26,537 nt of DNA from Myrmaecium sp. VS I D KN 1 (taxonomy: Eukaryota > Ascomycota > Dothideomycetes > Valsariales > Valsariaceae). The stretch spans positions 1-26,537 of the forward strand of contig JADQAV010000082.1 of the NCBI GenBank assembly GCA_019775845.1. The letters are read 5' to 3'. Under the pieces are notes generated by a model that had not been told where the DNA came from, made no database searches, and worked only from the letters and a program-made list of their open reading frames with translations. Both the position numbers and the translations under genes were made by a program. This document shows, piece after piece, positions 9,583 through 18,284 of this stretch (position 1 is its first letter; every line of letters begins with the position of its first letter).

Positions 9583-11498
9583 TCAATCCCACACCGGCAA
9601 GTCCACATCCTCCTCCCGAAACACCCTCACCACCTTCTCATCCCCCTCCGGCCTCACCTGCACCACGAACCGCATCACCCGCCGCTCCACCGTCTCCCCT
9701 CCTCCTCCCATCTCCCCCTCCGTCCGCAGATACAACGTCCGCAGCGGCCGCCCCACCTCCCCATGCACCGCCCGCTCCAGCGACCGCGCCCCGGTCTCGA
9801 CGTCGTACCCGCCGTCCTCCGCCAGCGTCCGGCACACCGCCCCGTCCTCCCGCACCTCCAGGAAGACCCCGCCCATCCGCAACGCCTCTCCGGGCTGCAT
9901 CGGTGGTCGCGCGGCCTCCGCCAGCGATCGCAGGCATTTGTGCGCCACGACGGCGGCTTCGGAGGTGCTGAAGGGGAGGAAGGGGATGATGGAGCCGAGG
10001 CGGCCGCCGAGGGGGATCTGGGGGGGTGGGTTTTGTTAGCTATATACTATGCTGCGTTTACCCTTGCTTAGGTTGTGGAGTGTACGTACGCCAAACTTCG
10101 CCTTGAACGCCTTGCGCATGTTCTTGTCTAGGGTTCTGAATGGTGCGGCGGCCTGCTCGGCCGCGGACTTCTTCTCTAGGTGTCGGCTGTAGAAGTCGAT
10201 GATCAGCGGGTCGACGAGGTTGGTTGCGAAGACCCAGGTCGTCTTGGTACAGTCGATGGCCGTCCCTTTTCGTCGATCGATGTATATACCTATTATGCTA
10301 AGTGAGTTAGGGATTCGTGTGAGCTTCTCCGGTTCGCATACCTTCGTCCAGCACTTTCAACAGCGTATCGTGCGCCTTACCCCCATCGCCCATCTTCTCG
10401 AACTCGTCCATAAAGACAATGGACCGCTGTCCCGAGTAGGACGCGAGAAAGTTGTTCAGAGGCGCACCGTTCTCCCATCCTTGGAACGGCTTCTTCGGCC
10501 CGAAGAGGTCGGTCTTGACCTCGATCTCGGTGCAGTCCACCACGTGCTGCGGGATCGACAGCAGCTTGCCCAAGCTCCGCGCCAGCTCGGTCTTGCCGTG
10601 GCCGCTGGGGCCGGCGAAGACCATGTTCAGCGGCCTTTCGCGCCCTTCGTCGCCGAGCAGGTGGCAGATGATCTCATCCTGCACCACCTGGACGGCGTGC
10701 TCCTGGCCGATGAGATACAACGGCAGGCCCAGCAAGCCCGTCATCTTCTTCTCCCGCGCCAGCTGCAACACCTTGACCGCCGGCCTCTCCATCTTGTCCG
10801 CGCGGTACAGCAGATACCGCTGCGTCAGCGTCAGGTTCCGCGCCAGCATCTCACGGCCCGCCTTCGGGTACACGTACGTCGGCTCGCAGCTCGCGGCTCT
10901 CTCGCCGGTGTCGGGCCTCGGCTGCTCCATGTACTCGTTCCACATGTCGGGCGGGATCACCTGCGGATCCGCCCCCAGCTCCAACAGCGTGCGCACCACT
11001 TCCGTCGTGTCGATACGCCGCTGCTCGCCGCAGCAGATGGCAAAGGTCAGCGCGTACCATACGCCCCCGCCCTGCCACTTCACGTCCGCTCCGACGTTGA
11101 CCAGCAGACGGATGAGCTCCGGGTCGTTGTACTCCACGGCGTAAAAGAGAGGCGGGTAGCCCTCCACGTCTTGGTTGATGAGACGCTGGACGTCACTCGC
11201 ATCGTATGAATCCACGTACTTCCGGATCTTGGCTTTCGGTACGGGCGGCTTCTTCTGCTGTAGTATGGCGCATAGCGTTCGGGGATCGAAGAGCTCCTTC
11301 CAAATGTAGAGGTCGACTGGCCGTCGATCGAGCAGGAGTGGAAGCCTTTTCACCATCGGCTAGACGGGTATCAGTTCGCATGTTTTTCCTGGGAGAAAAG
11401 CTTGTGGATCTTACCTCTGTCTCACTGGTCGTCGAAGCCATAGAGTTCTCACGGGAGTGCTTGGTGTGGCGGTGGCCTTTCTTCGTCGGCTTTTCCAT
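9583..11498 (-). CDS. ankyrin + AAA+ ATPase, CLPB/Skd3-like, four exons
   Basis: The spliced product has 578 residues. Exons are 11415-11498, 10342-11359, 10090-10289 and 9583-10017 (introns 55, 52 and 72 nt, all GT-AG with in-phase joins). A basic, Ser/Thr-rich N-terminus precedes ankyrin repeats at about 93-121 and 127-165. The Clp-type AAA+ module (about 245-525) has Walker A GPSGHGKT (278-285), a pore-loop-like PFQGW (319-323), Walker B VFMDE (343-347), sensor 1 ATN (N391), Arg-finger GGR (R440) and sensor 2 GAR (R512). The family unfolds or disaggregates proteins using ATP. Animal CLPB acts in mitochondria, but no clear targeting peptide is seen here. A TATAAAAT box lies on the minus strand at 11568-11575, 70 bp upstream. 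Its neighbour at 7453-9303 is a degenerate paralog in tail-to-tail orientation. Confidence 0.9.
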
Positions 11499-12507
11499 CG
11501 TTTGAGGTTCAAAAATAGTGAGGCTGGAAATGTGAACGGAGATGGAAACATGGATGAATTGCTGTAGATTTTATAGCTCTGTCGTGTGTATGCGTGGTAA
11601 GGTTATCAACAGAGCTACTTTAAGCAAACAACGATCTCTGCGCTCGCCGCCGGGGGGGGGCGTATACGTCCGCGGGATCCTCCCGTCTTCCCGTCGCGCA
11701 TACTGATTCTGGCAAGGGAATTACAGACGGGCTGTATCGTGACCCTACAGCGTAGAGAATCGGCATAACAGGAACGTCACTGATGACACTCCTATCATCC
11801 GTCTGAGGTCGGTTATCATACCGACAGCTCACCCTAGCAGCGAAGCAGCCTGTAAAGCTACCTCGCGCCAGGTAGATAGGTTGACATCCTGCAAGCCGAC
11901 GTGTTTGCTCACCCTCTTCCCATTCATCTCCTTATCACAAGTGCCACCTCCATCTGGCGCGGATGCGGATGTAACGTTCGACGAACCATGCCGATATCGC
12001 TGAAATGTAGAGTACCCCTGTAATGGCGACGCGATATGGTGTGCAAAGGGTCGTGTACGTGTGGTTGGTTGACACGCTCCTGTCGTCCTACTCATCGCGT
12101 TAATCATGGCGTTGGTGATGGTGATGATGATGATGATGCGGCAAGAGCGGGAGGGAGAGGAGAGTATGCATCAGGCTGGGGACTTTTGTTTGTAAGGGGA
12201 CGGTTGGTTGGTAATAGTGATATAGCTGTAGCATCCTGTGTCATGCTCGAAGGCGGGAGTAAGGAAGATATCTACGTGAGGATTGTTCTTCAACAACTGG
12301 CTCGTAAGCCGAATGCCTTTAGGAGTTATTAAGAAAGTGCGTTGACATATCGCGCATGGACGACAGATATTCAACAAGCGTCTCTTGTTCGCAGAGATAA
12401 ATGTCTGCTCCCTCCTTGCCCACCTCACACCTCACTTGAAAAGCGAGCCATGAACAGAATCCCCAATTCAAAAGGAAAAAAAGCACAGTAAAGAGAACCA
12501 CCACCTC
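11499..12507. other. intergenic region with TATA box and a GATGAT microsatellite
   Basis: It holds the promoter of the ankyrin-AAA+ ATPase gene (TATAAAAT on the minus strand, 11568-11575) and the 3' flank of the methyltransferase gene. A (GTGATG/ATG)n microsatellite lies near 12113-12139. A minus-strand ATG frame of 92 codons (11829-12107) has no recognisable domain and is not called. Confidence 0.45.
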
Positions 12508-13702
12508 TTATACAGCCGTCCCCTCCGGCTTCCTCCCATAAACAAAATGAAAATTCACATAAAGATGGTTCCGCCGGTCCCGCAGCTCGCGCAGCACATT
12601 CGCAATCAGCACCCGACACTCCAACTCCGTCCACCCGAGCACCTTGCCGATGAAGCCGAGGGTGTAGGGTTCGATGCCGGCGCACGCGTGCTCCAGCTGG
12701 TACCGCCCGATCTGCTTGTACTTGGGGTCCTTGGGCCAGGGGCCGAGGGGGCACTGCGGGAGGGAGGGAGGGAGAGGATCGTTAGCTAGCTGGGGGGTGT
12801 TGGGGGTGAAGGGGGAAAGCCGGACGTACCTTATAAACGTCATCCCGCACATCAACGAAACCCGCATCGATCAACCGCTGCTTATGCGTCGCCGCAAGGT
12901 TAATCCGCTTCCCAAACGTATCGGCCGCCTCGTTGCACAGCGTCTGCCACTTGTTCGTCGCCTCCACCCTATCCTTCGTTTCGTCGTCGCTCGTGAACCA
13001 CGCCTCCGGCTCCTGCACCTCCACCCAGCCGCCCGGCCGTAAATGCTCGTAGCATCGTCGAAACAAACGGTCCCAATCCGCCACCGCCCCGCCCAGCCCC
13101 CGGCCGTGGATGAAGTCGAACGGCTCGTCGGCCCGGTACGGCCATTCCTCCTCGACGTCGTCGATGAAGAACTTGAGGTTCGGGGGCACCCAGCCGGGCT
13201 GCACGGGACTCAGGTCGTTGCCCAGGACTTCGGCGGACGGGAACTCGTCCGCGCAGTCGATCGCCCAGAGGCCCGTGCCGGTGCAGAGATCCAGGATTCG
13301 GGTGGGGGCCCGGTCGCGGCTGATGGGCGCGGCGTAGAGTTTGCCGTCGAGGAGGAGCAGGAAGATGTGGTGCAGGAGATCGAGGCGGTCTTGCTCGGCT
13401 TCGTCGTTGGGGAGCAGGTAGGCGCCTTTACGGTACCCATGGTAGCGTCGGCCGTTGGAGTACTCGTAGTCCACGATGGAGGAGGTGATGCTGGTGTAGC
13501 GTGATGAGGCGCCGTCCGAGTCGGCGTAGGCGCTGTCGTAGGCGTCGGCGTCTTCGGTTCCATCGGCGCCGGCGGTTGGGTCGGCTTCCAGCGAGGCGGT
13601 GGGCTGCGGGTGGACGTTTGTGAGCTGCTGCTGTTGCTGCGGCGGGGCTGCCGGCGTGCTCGCTGCCGCTGCTGTACTGGAGGGAGCTGGTTGCGCGCTC
13701 AT
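12508..13702 (-). CDS. SAM-dependent methyltransferase, LaeA-like
   Basis: Two exons (12830-13702 and 12508-12753) with a 76-nt GT-AG intron encode 372 residues. The N-terminal 65 residues are Ala/Pro/Gln-rich, including a Q run, and disordered. The class I methyltransferase core follows. The LaeA-type entry motif SSIVDYEYSNGRRYH (74-88) is present. SAM motif I is LDLCTGTGLWAID (137-149), followed by GNDLSPVQPGWVPPN (161-175) and a DDVE acidic motif. These are hallmarks of the large fungal LaeA/TAM-like family, which contains regulators and secondary-metabolite methyltransferases. Target unknown. The frame upstream of 13702 stays open, but its first codon is GTG, so the ATG at 13702 is the start. 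No biosynthetic core gene is nearby. Confidence 0.87.
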
Positions 13703-14403
13703 GGCTTGGGGGATGTAGCTCGTCGAAGGGAGATTCACAATAACAACGCTGTTTTTCCAACGCCGTCAGTCGGGGAGGAGGCGGGGGTGGAGGGTGTTGA
13801 AGGAACCAGGGTCGCGGGTTCGCACGTCTCTTTAAGAACGAATGGCCGGGGATGGCCGTGCTGTGTGGGATGATGCAGCGGTAGTGCGACCGGAGTAGCA
13901 CGCGCAGGGGCGGGCAGAATACCCCGGCATTCTCTCCTTTCCGCTGGCCATGATTGGCTTCCCTCTCTACGTGTCCATCTTCTCTAGTTATCTCTCTATC
14001 CATCCCCTTCACGGTTCACCAGGGGCAACCTGCTTTGTCTGGGGTTTTATCATGTTGATCGGCCTACTAAGTGAGTATAAAAGGGGGGGAGAGGGGAGAT
14101 GGAAGATATATTTAGCAAGGGAAGCTAGATAACCATTGAAACCCCTTCGAGCGCGTAGGTACTTATTCACTCTCTCCATCTCCTTTCCCCTCTCATTCAC
14201 AACCCCCACCCCCTGTGAACGAGGAGGAGCGGGGTCAGGCCCCGCTAGAATTAGCGAACAGCTGTCAGGCCACGGCGCAACGGGTGACGGTAAAAGTGGG
14301 GGAAGTGGGGGAAGGGGGGAAGGGGAAGCTTCGGGCCGGTGAGGATCCGTCTCTTCCGCCGACCGATGGTTCCGCCTAAACTACGACCGGCATAATCGCC
14401 GAT

Positions 14404-14427
14404 GGGGGGGGAGGGGGGGGGGGGGGG
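14404..14427 (+). repeat. poly-G tract (one A interruption)
   Basis: The tract is seven to eight Gs, an A, then fifteen Gs (14413-14427). It is long for a fungal intergenic region and could form G-quadruplex structure. Exact length is prone to sequencing error. Confidence 0.85.
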
Positions 14428-15327
14428 TTCGGTCTTCCCCGCCTCGCGGTTGGAATCGTGAGATGTGAGATGTGAGATGAGAGATGATTTTGGTGGGTTT
14501 GTTGGCGGAAAGGGAAGTGCTGGTGTTCGGGATGGATAGTGGATGTATGCAGATTACGATATGTATAGTACTAGTATCTGTCCCTTATACATATTTGGGA
14601 ACGAAGAAGCAAGACATAAAGCTAGGAATATATACGTTTCAGCTACCTTGCTATAACCACAAGGGATTATCATACGATAGCATGAAAGATCGTTATTCAT
14701 AGAGAGAAAGAGGAAGAGTACGGGTATCTTTCCCCGTGAGCTCTATAGGGATCCGTTCCGCTGTGCTCCCTCGACTAACCAGCCAATACAAACCCTAACC
14801 CTACCCTCAACACCGACTTTGAGGATCTGATGGAAATGCGAGTTTGCTTCGGCAGCTTCGCGCCGGTTCAGTGAGTGGCGTTCGAGAGGAGAAGCGCTTG
14901 CACTGGAAAGACGATTTAAGTTCCTAGCTGAGGCGCAGAGTGGTTCTGTCATTGTGACAAGAGATTGAAGTAATGGACGTTGATACTCTCATTTTCTTCC
15001 ATCACTCACGAGAATGCGAATCGAAGGATGCGGGAAGGATTCGAAGCTACCTAGAAGTAGAGAACTGCTGAGAGTATCGGAAAGCAGATCACGGCCACGA
15101 GGACCTTCAAGGTATAAATTGCCATGCATATTAGACTATGACGAAATCGTGCCCGTTGCAGAGCCGGGGGTGAGATTACCAGCTGCAGAGTTTCGCGCAC
15201 TTGACGCTGGTATTTTTCCACGGCTAAGATATATAGCTTAATTTATGGAACTCTGATCCCCCACACGGAAGATCTTCTCCGCACCCTATAGGTATTAATC
15301 CGTAAGTATCCCCGCTCCGCGTAGGGC

Positions 15328-15333
15328 TATAAG
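15328..15333 (+). promoter_or_regulatory. TATA box of the esterase gene
   Basis: TATAAG lies 64 bp upstream of the esterase ATG, a normal distance for a fungal TATA element. No other basis. Confidence 0.4.
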
Positions 15334-15396
15334 ATTCACTGCCATCTTCAATCATCAAGCAAATCATGTAAGAGAGCCTAGCTCACATCCCTCATC

Positions 15397-17069
15397 ATGT
15401 TGCAACTAATCCTTCTCCGAGCTATAGTCCTCTGCATTTTCAGCCGGCTTGCCTCCGCCGACATCATCACCCGCGCGGACTTAGACTACGGCAGCTTCCA
15501 AGGACGATACGATGCATCCTACAACATCACCTACTTCAGAAAGATCCCCTTCGGCGCCTCGACCGCAGGGGAGAACCGTTTCCGAGCCCCTCAACCACCG
15601 CCATCGGTCGGCAACGACACATACGACACCGACCAGGTCTTCGACATGTGCCCGCAACGCACCGTCAACGGCTCCGAGGACTGTCTGTACCTCGGGATCT
15701 ACTCGCGGCCTTGGAGCGACACCACCGTGAAGCGGCCAGTCCTGGTCGTCCTCTACGGCGGCGGCTTCATCCAAGGCAGCGCCAGCCTCTCCATCCCTCC
15801 CTCAGCCTATCCGGTACTAAACGTCAGCCAGTCGAACGACTTCGTGCTCGTGTACCCCAACTACCGCGTCAACGCCTTCGGCTTCCTCCCCGGAAAAGCC
15901 GTGCAGGACTCCCCCACGGCGGACCTCAACGTCGGCCTGCTCGACCAGCAGTTCGCGTTGCAATGGGTGCAGAAGTACATCGCCCACTTCGGCGGAGATC
16001 CCAGCAACGTGACGATCTGGGGCCAGTCAGCCGGCGGCGGATCGGTCGTGGCACAAGTCATCGCGAACGGCGGCCAAACCGCGCCCAAGCTGTTCACCAG
16101 AGCCCTCGCCAGCTCGCCCTACTGGCCCAAAACCTACCGCCACGATTCCCCCGAAGCAGAGGCCATCTACACCCAGCTCGTGAACCTCACCGGCTGCTCC
16201 CCCGCCGCGGACTCGCTCGCCTGCCTGAAGACCGTCGACGTCCAAGCCATCCGCGACGCCAGCCTCCGCATCAGTGCCTCCCACACCTACACCACCAGCT
16301 CCTACACCTGGGCCCCCGTCATCGACGGATCCTTCCTCAACCAATCCCTCACCGACGCCGTCCGCCTCGGCCGCGTCAACGCCGACGTCGGCTGGGGCAT
16401 GTACAATACGCACGAGGGCGAGAACTTCGTCCCCGCCGGCCTCGGCAACACGCCGGGCTCCGGCGGGTTCAATGCCACGGCCGCCGGGTTTGAGAATTGG
16501 CTCCAGGGTTTCTTGCCGAATCTGACCCGGTCGGATTGGGATGAGGTCGAGACGCTGTATCCGGCTAATGGCACGTTTGATGGGTTGACGGATTATGATA
16601 CGACCCGCACCCGTGCCGCGCTAATCTATCGTGATGTGGTGCTTGCTTGTCCTGCGTATTGGCTTGGCTGGACGGCGAAGGAAAGCGGGTATCTGGGGGA
16701 GTATACGATTAGTCCGGCGAAGCATGCTAGTGATACTATTTACGTGGGTCCCCCCCCTCTCCCCCTGGGGAGCAAAGTTGGGAATTAAATGCTTACTATT
16801 TTATGCCTCGGTAGTGGAATCAGGTGAATGCCGTGCAGAAGGAGCAGCCGTTGATCTACGAGGGCTTCGCCGGCGCGTTTGCGAGCTTCTTCCAGACTGG
16901 CGATCCGAATGCGCATAAGCTGACGGATGCCAGCGTGCCGGGCGTCCCGGAGATTGGGACGGGCGAGGAGTTTGTGATTGAGAGTGATGGGTTTGAGCAG
17001 CGGGATTTCGGCGTGCTGCGGGAGAGGTGTGCGTTCTGGGAGCGGGTGGGCTCGTTGGTACCCGTTTGA
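15397..17069 (+). CDS. secreted type-B carboxylesterase (alpha/beta-hydrolase)
   Basis: Two exons (15397-16743, 16815-17069) with a 71-nt intron (GTGGGT donor, GTAG acceptor) encode 533 residues, the usual length of the carboxylesterase/cholinesterase family. The signal peptide is about residues 1-21 (cleavage after ASA). The oxyanion-hole motif is YGGGF (120-124). The nucleophile elbow GQSAGGG has S211. The acid in NTHEGENF is E340 and the catalytic His in PAKHASD is H443. EDCLYL (95-100) and C85 give the conserved N-terminal disulphide. Several NxS/T sites fit an extracellular enzyme. It should hydrolyse carboxylic esters; the substrate is unknown. It is convergent with the UbiX-like gene, with only 76 bp between stops. 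Splicing joins TIY to WNQVN, restoring the family's conserved C-terminal segment. Confidence 0.9.
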
Positions 17070-17145
17070 AATGCGCGACTGGGTTGGAGAGAAGATTTGT
17101 TAGGTAGTGAGCCTAACGTGGAGATGTATATAGAAGAACTTAATG

Positions 17146-17931
17146 TCATAAAACCTCCTGCCCCCCAACCTTCCTCTCCCTCTTCAACCCTCCCCACCTC
17201 TCAAACCCACCGCTCTCAAACCCCAACGCATCCACAATCCTCCCCACACTCTGATTCACAATATCCTCCACACTCGCCGGCCTCGTATAAAACGCCGGCA
17301 CCGGCGGAAAAATCACCACGCGCTGCCGCGCCAGCGCAAGCATGTTCTCCAGATGCACCACGCTCAGCGGCGTCTCGCGCACGACGAGCACGAGCCTCCG
17401 CTGCTCCTTCAACGCCACGTCCGCCGCCCGGCACACCAGGTCGTCCGCGAACCCCGTCCGCACCCCCGACAGCGTCCGCATGCTGCACGGCACGATCACC
17501 ATTCCGTCGATCGGGAAGCTGCCGCTGCTTATCGCGGCGCCGACGTCGCGGTTGGAGTACGTTTGCGTCGCGAGCCCGCGCACGTCTTTTACGGTGTAGG
17601 CGGTCTCGTATTGGATGGTTTCGGCGGCCCAGGTGCTGATCACAAGGTGCGTTTCGATTCCGAGCTCCTGTAGGACTTGGAGCAGCCGGATCCCTAGCAC
17701 CGCGCCGGTTGCCCCGGTCATCGCGACTACGATGCGTTTGGGACGTGGTGGGGACGGTAGGGTTGCTGTTGGTACTGCGGCCGTTGGGGGACCGGGTGGT
17801 GTTGCCACATCCCGGATGGGGGTGAATGCAGGCTTCGGGCGGATGGAACTCCCACGCCTGGGTTCGATGCGGAAGAAGAAAAGGAAGGCAACAATGCACG
17901 CGGCCAGAGTGATAAAGGCCGCGAGGAGCAT
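17146..17931 (-). CDS. UbiX/Pad1-like flavin prenyltransferase with N-terminal membrane segment
   Basis: The predicted protein has 261 residues and no intron. The UbiX family joins a dimethylallyl group to FMN, giving the prenylated FMN used by UbiD decarboxylases. Family motifs include VVAMTGATGAVLGIRLL (68-84), the SSGSF turn (135-139), IVPCSMRTLSGVRTGFADDL (146-165), RAADVALKE (168-176), LVVRETPLS (182-190) and FPPVPAFY (208-215). Unlike soluble UbiX, residues 1-22 are a hydrophobic helix followed by RIEPRRG and a Pro-rich linker to about 64, which suggests a membrane anchor or a targeting signal. An in-frame ATG at 18054 would give 302 residues; the frame further up begins with GTG. I prefer 17931 because it starts at the hydrophobic helix, but the choice is open. 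It is divergent from the UbiD-like gene it should serve. Confidence 0.85.
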   Translation of the reverse strand: MLLAAFITLAACIVAFLFFFRIEPRRGSSIRPKPAFTPIRDVATPPGPPTAAVPTATLPSPPRPKRIVVAMTGATGAVLGIRLLQVLQELGIETHLVISTWAAETIQYETAYTVKDVRGLATQTYSNRDVGAAISSGSFPIDGMVIVPCSMRTLSGVRTGFADDLVCRAADVALKEQRRLVLVVRETPLSVVHLENMLALARQRVVIFPPVPAFYTRPASVEDIVNQSVGRIVDALGFESGGFERWGGLKRERKVGGQEVL

Positions 17932-18284
17932 AATGATCGTGAACGGTAGCGAGTGCTGGTCAAAAGGGTGGGGGGGCAGCGGTATTTGAACGAGGCTGTC
18001 GAGCAGGGGCCGGCTGCGTCGGCAAGCTTCACGGACTCGCAGGATAATCACCATTACGTCTTTGTGGAACGGGAAGTTTGTGTGAGTGGAGAAGTCCACC
18101 TCGGCGGGCCGAAACTTGTTTTACGACTGGTTGGCACGGCTTCCGGCGTGCCCGGCAGATGCGAATGGTATGTATATATACCCGTGGAATGGCTCTCGAT
18201 TCACTTCACAATCACAATCACCATCACCTTCTCGCAGTTCCGCCCGCGCTCAGGCTCTATATCAAATTCCCCTCCACTTTCACA
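17932..18284. promoter_or_regulatory. shared promoter region of the UbiX-like and UbiD-like genes
   Basis: The two divergent start codons are 353 bp apart. TATATATA at 18173-18180 lies 105 bp before the UbiD-like ATG. An inverted repeat GGCACG/CGTGCC (18133-18138, 18147-18152, 8-nt spacer) and TCGG-N4-CCGA (18101-18112) could be regulator sites. The shared region suggests co-expression of cofactor-maker and cofactor-user. This is inference from layout. Confidence 0.5.

Larger units (their letters stand above)
13703..15396. other. 1.7-kb intergenic region with low-complexity DNA
   Basis: It contains the divergent promoters of the methyltransferase and the esterase. A strong TATAAAAG at 14076-14083 has no reading frame downstream that I can support. 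A G-run lies at 14404-14427, then GAGATGT repeats at about 14457-14485. AACCCTAACCCTA, two telomere-like units, is at 14791-14803. A TATAAG box at 15328-15333 lies 64 bp before the esterase ATG. Short frames (14743-14952 -, 15014-15241 +) have no recognisable content. Confidence 0.5.

Noticed and set aside
11829-12107. 92-codon minus-strand frame with ATG
   Set aside because: No domain or homology recognisable and no promoter sign. Too weak to call.
12508-13702. Secondary-metabolite cluster around the LaeA-like methyltransferase
   Set aside because: No polyketide synthase, peptide synthetase, terpene cyclase or transporter lies in the window, so the methyltransferase alone does not support a cluster.
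14743-15241. Two small frames of about 70 codons before the esterase
   Set aside because: No recognisable content, and they lie in the esterase promoter region.
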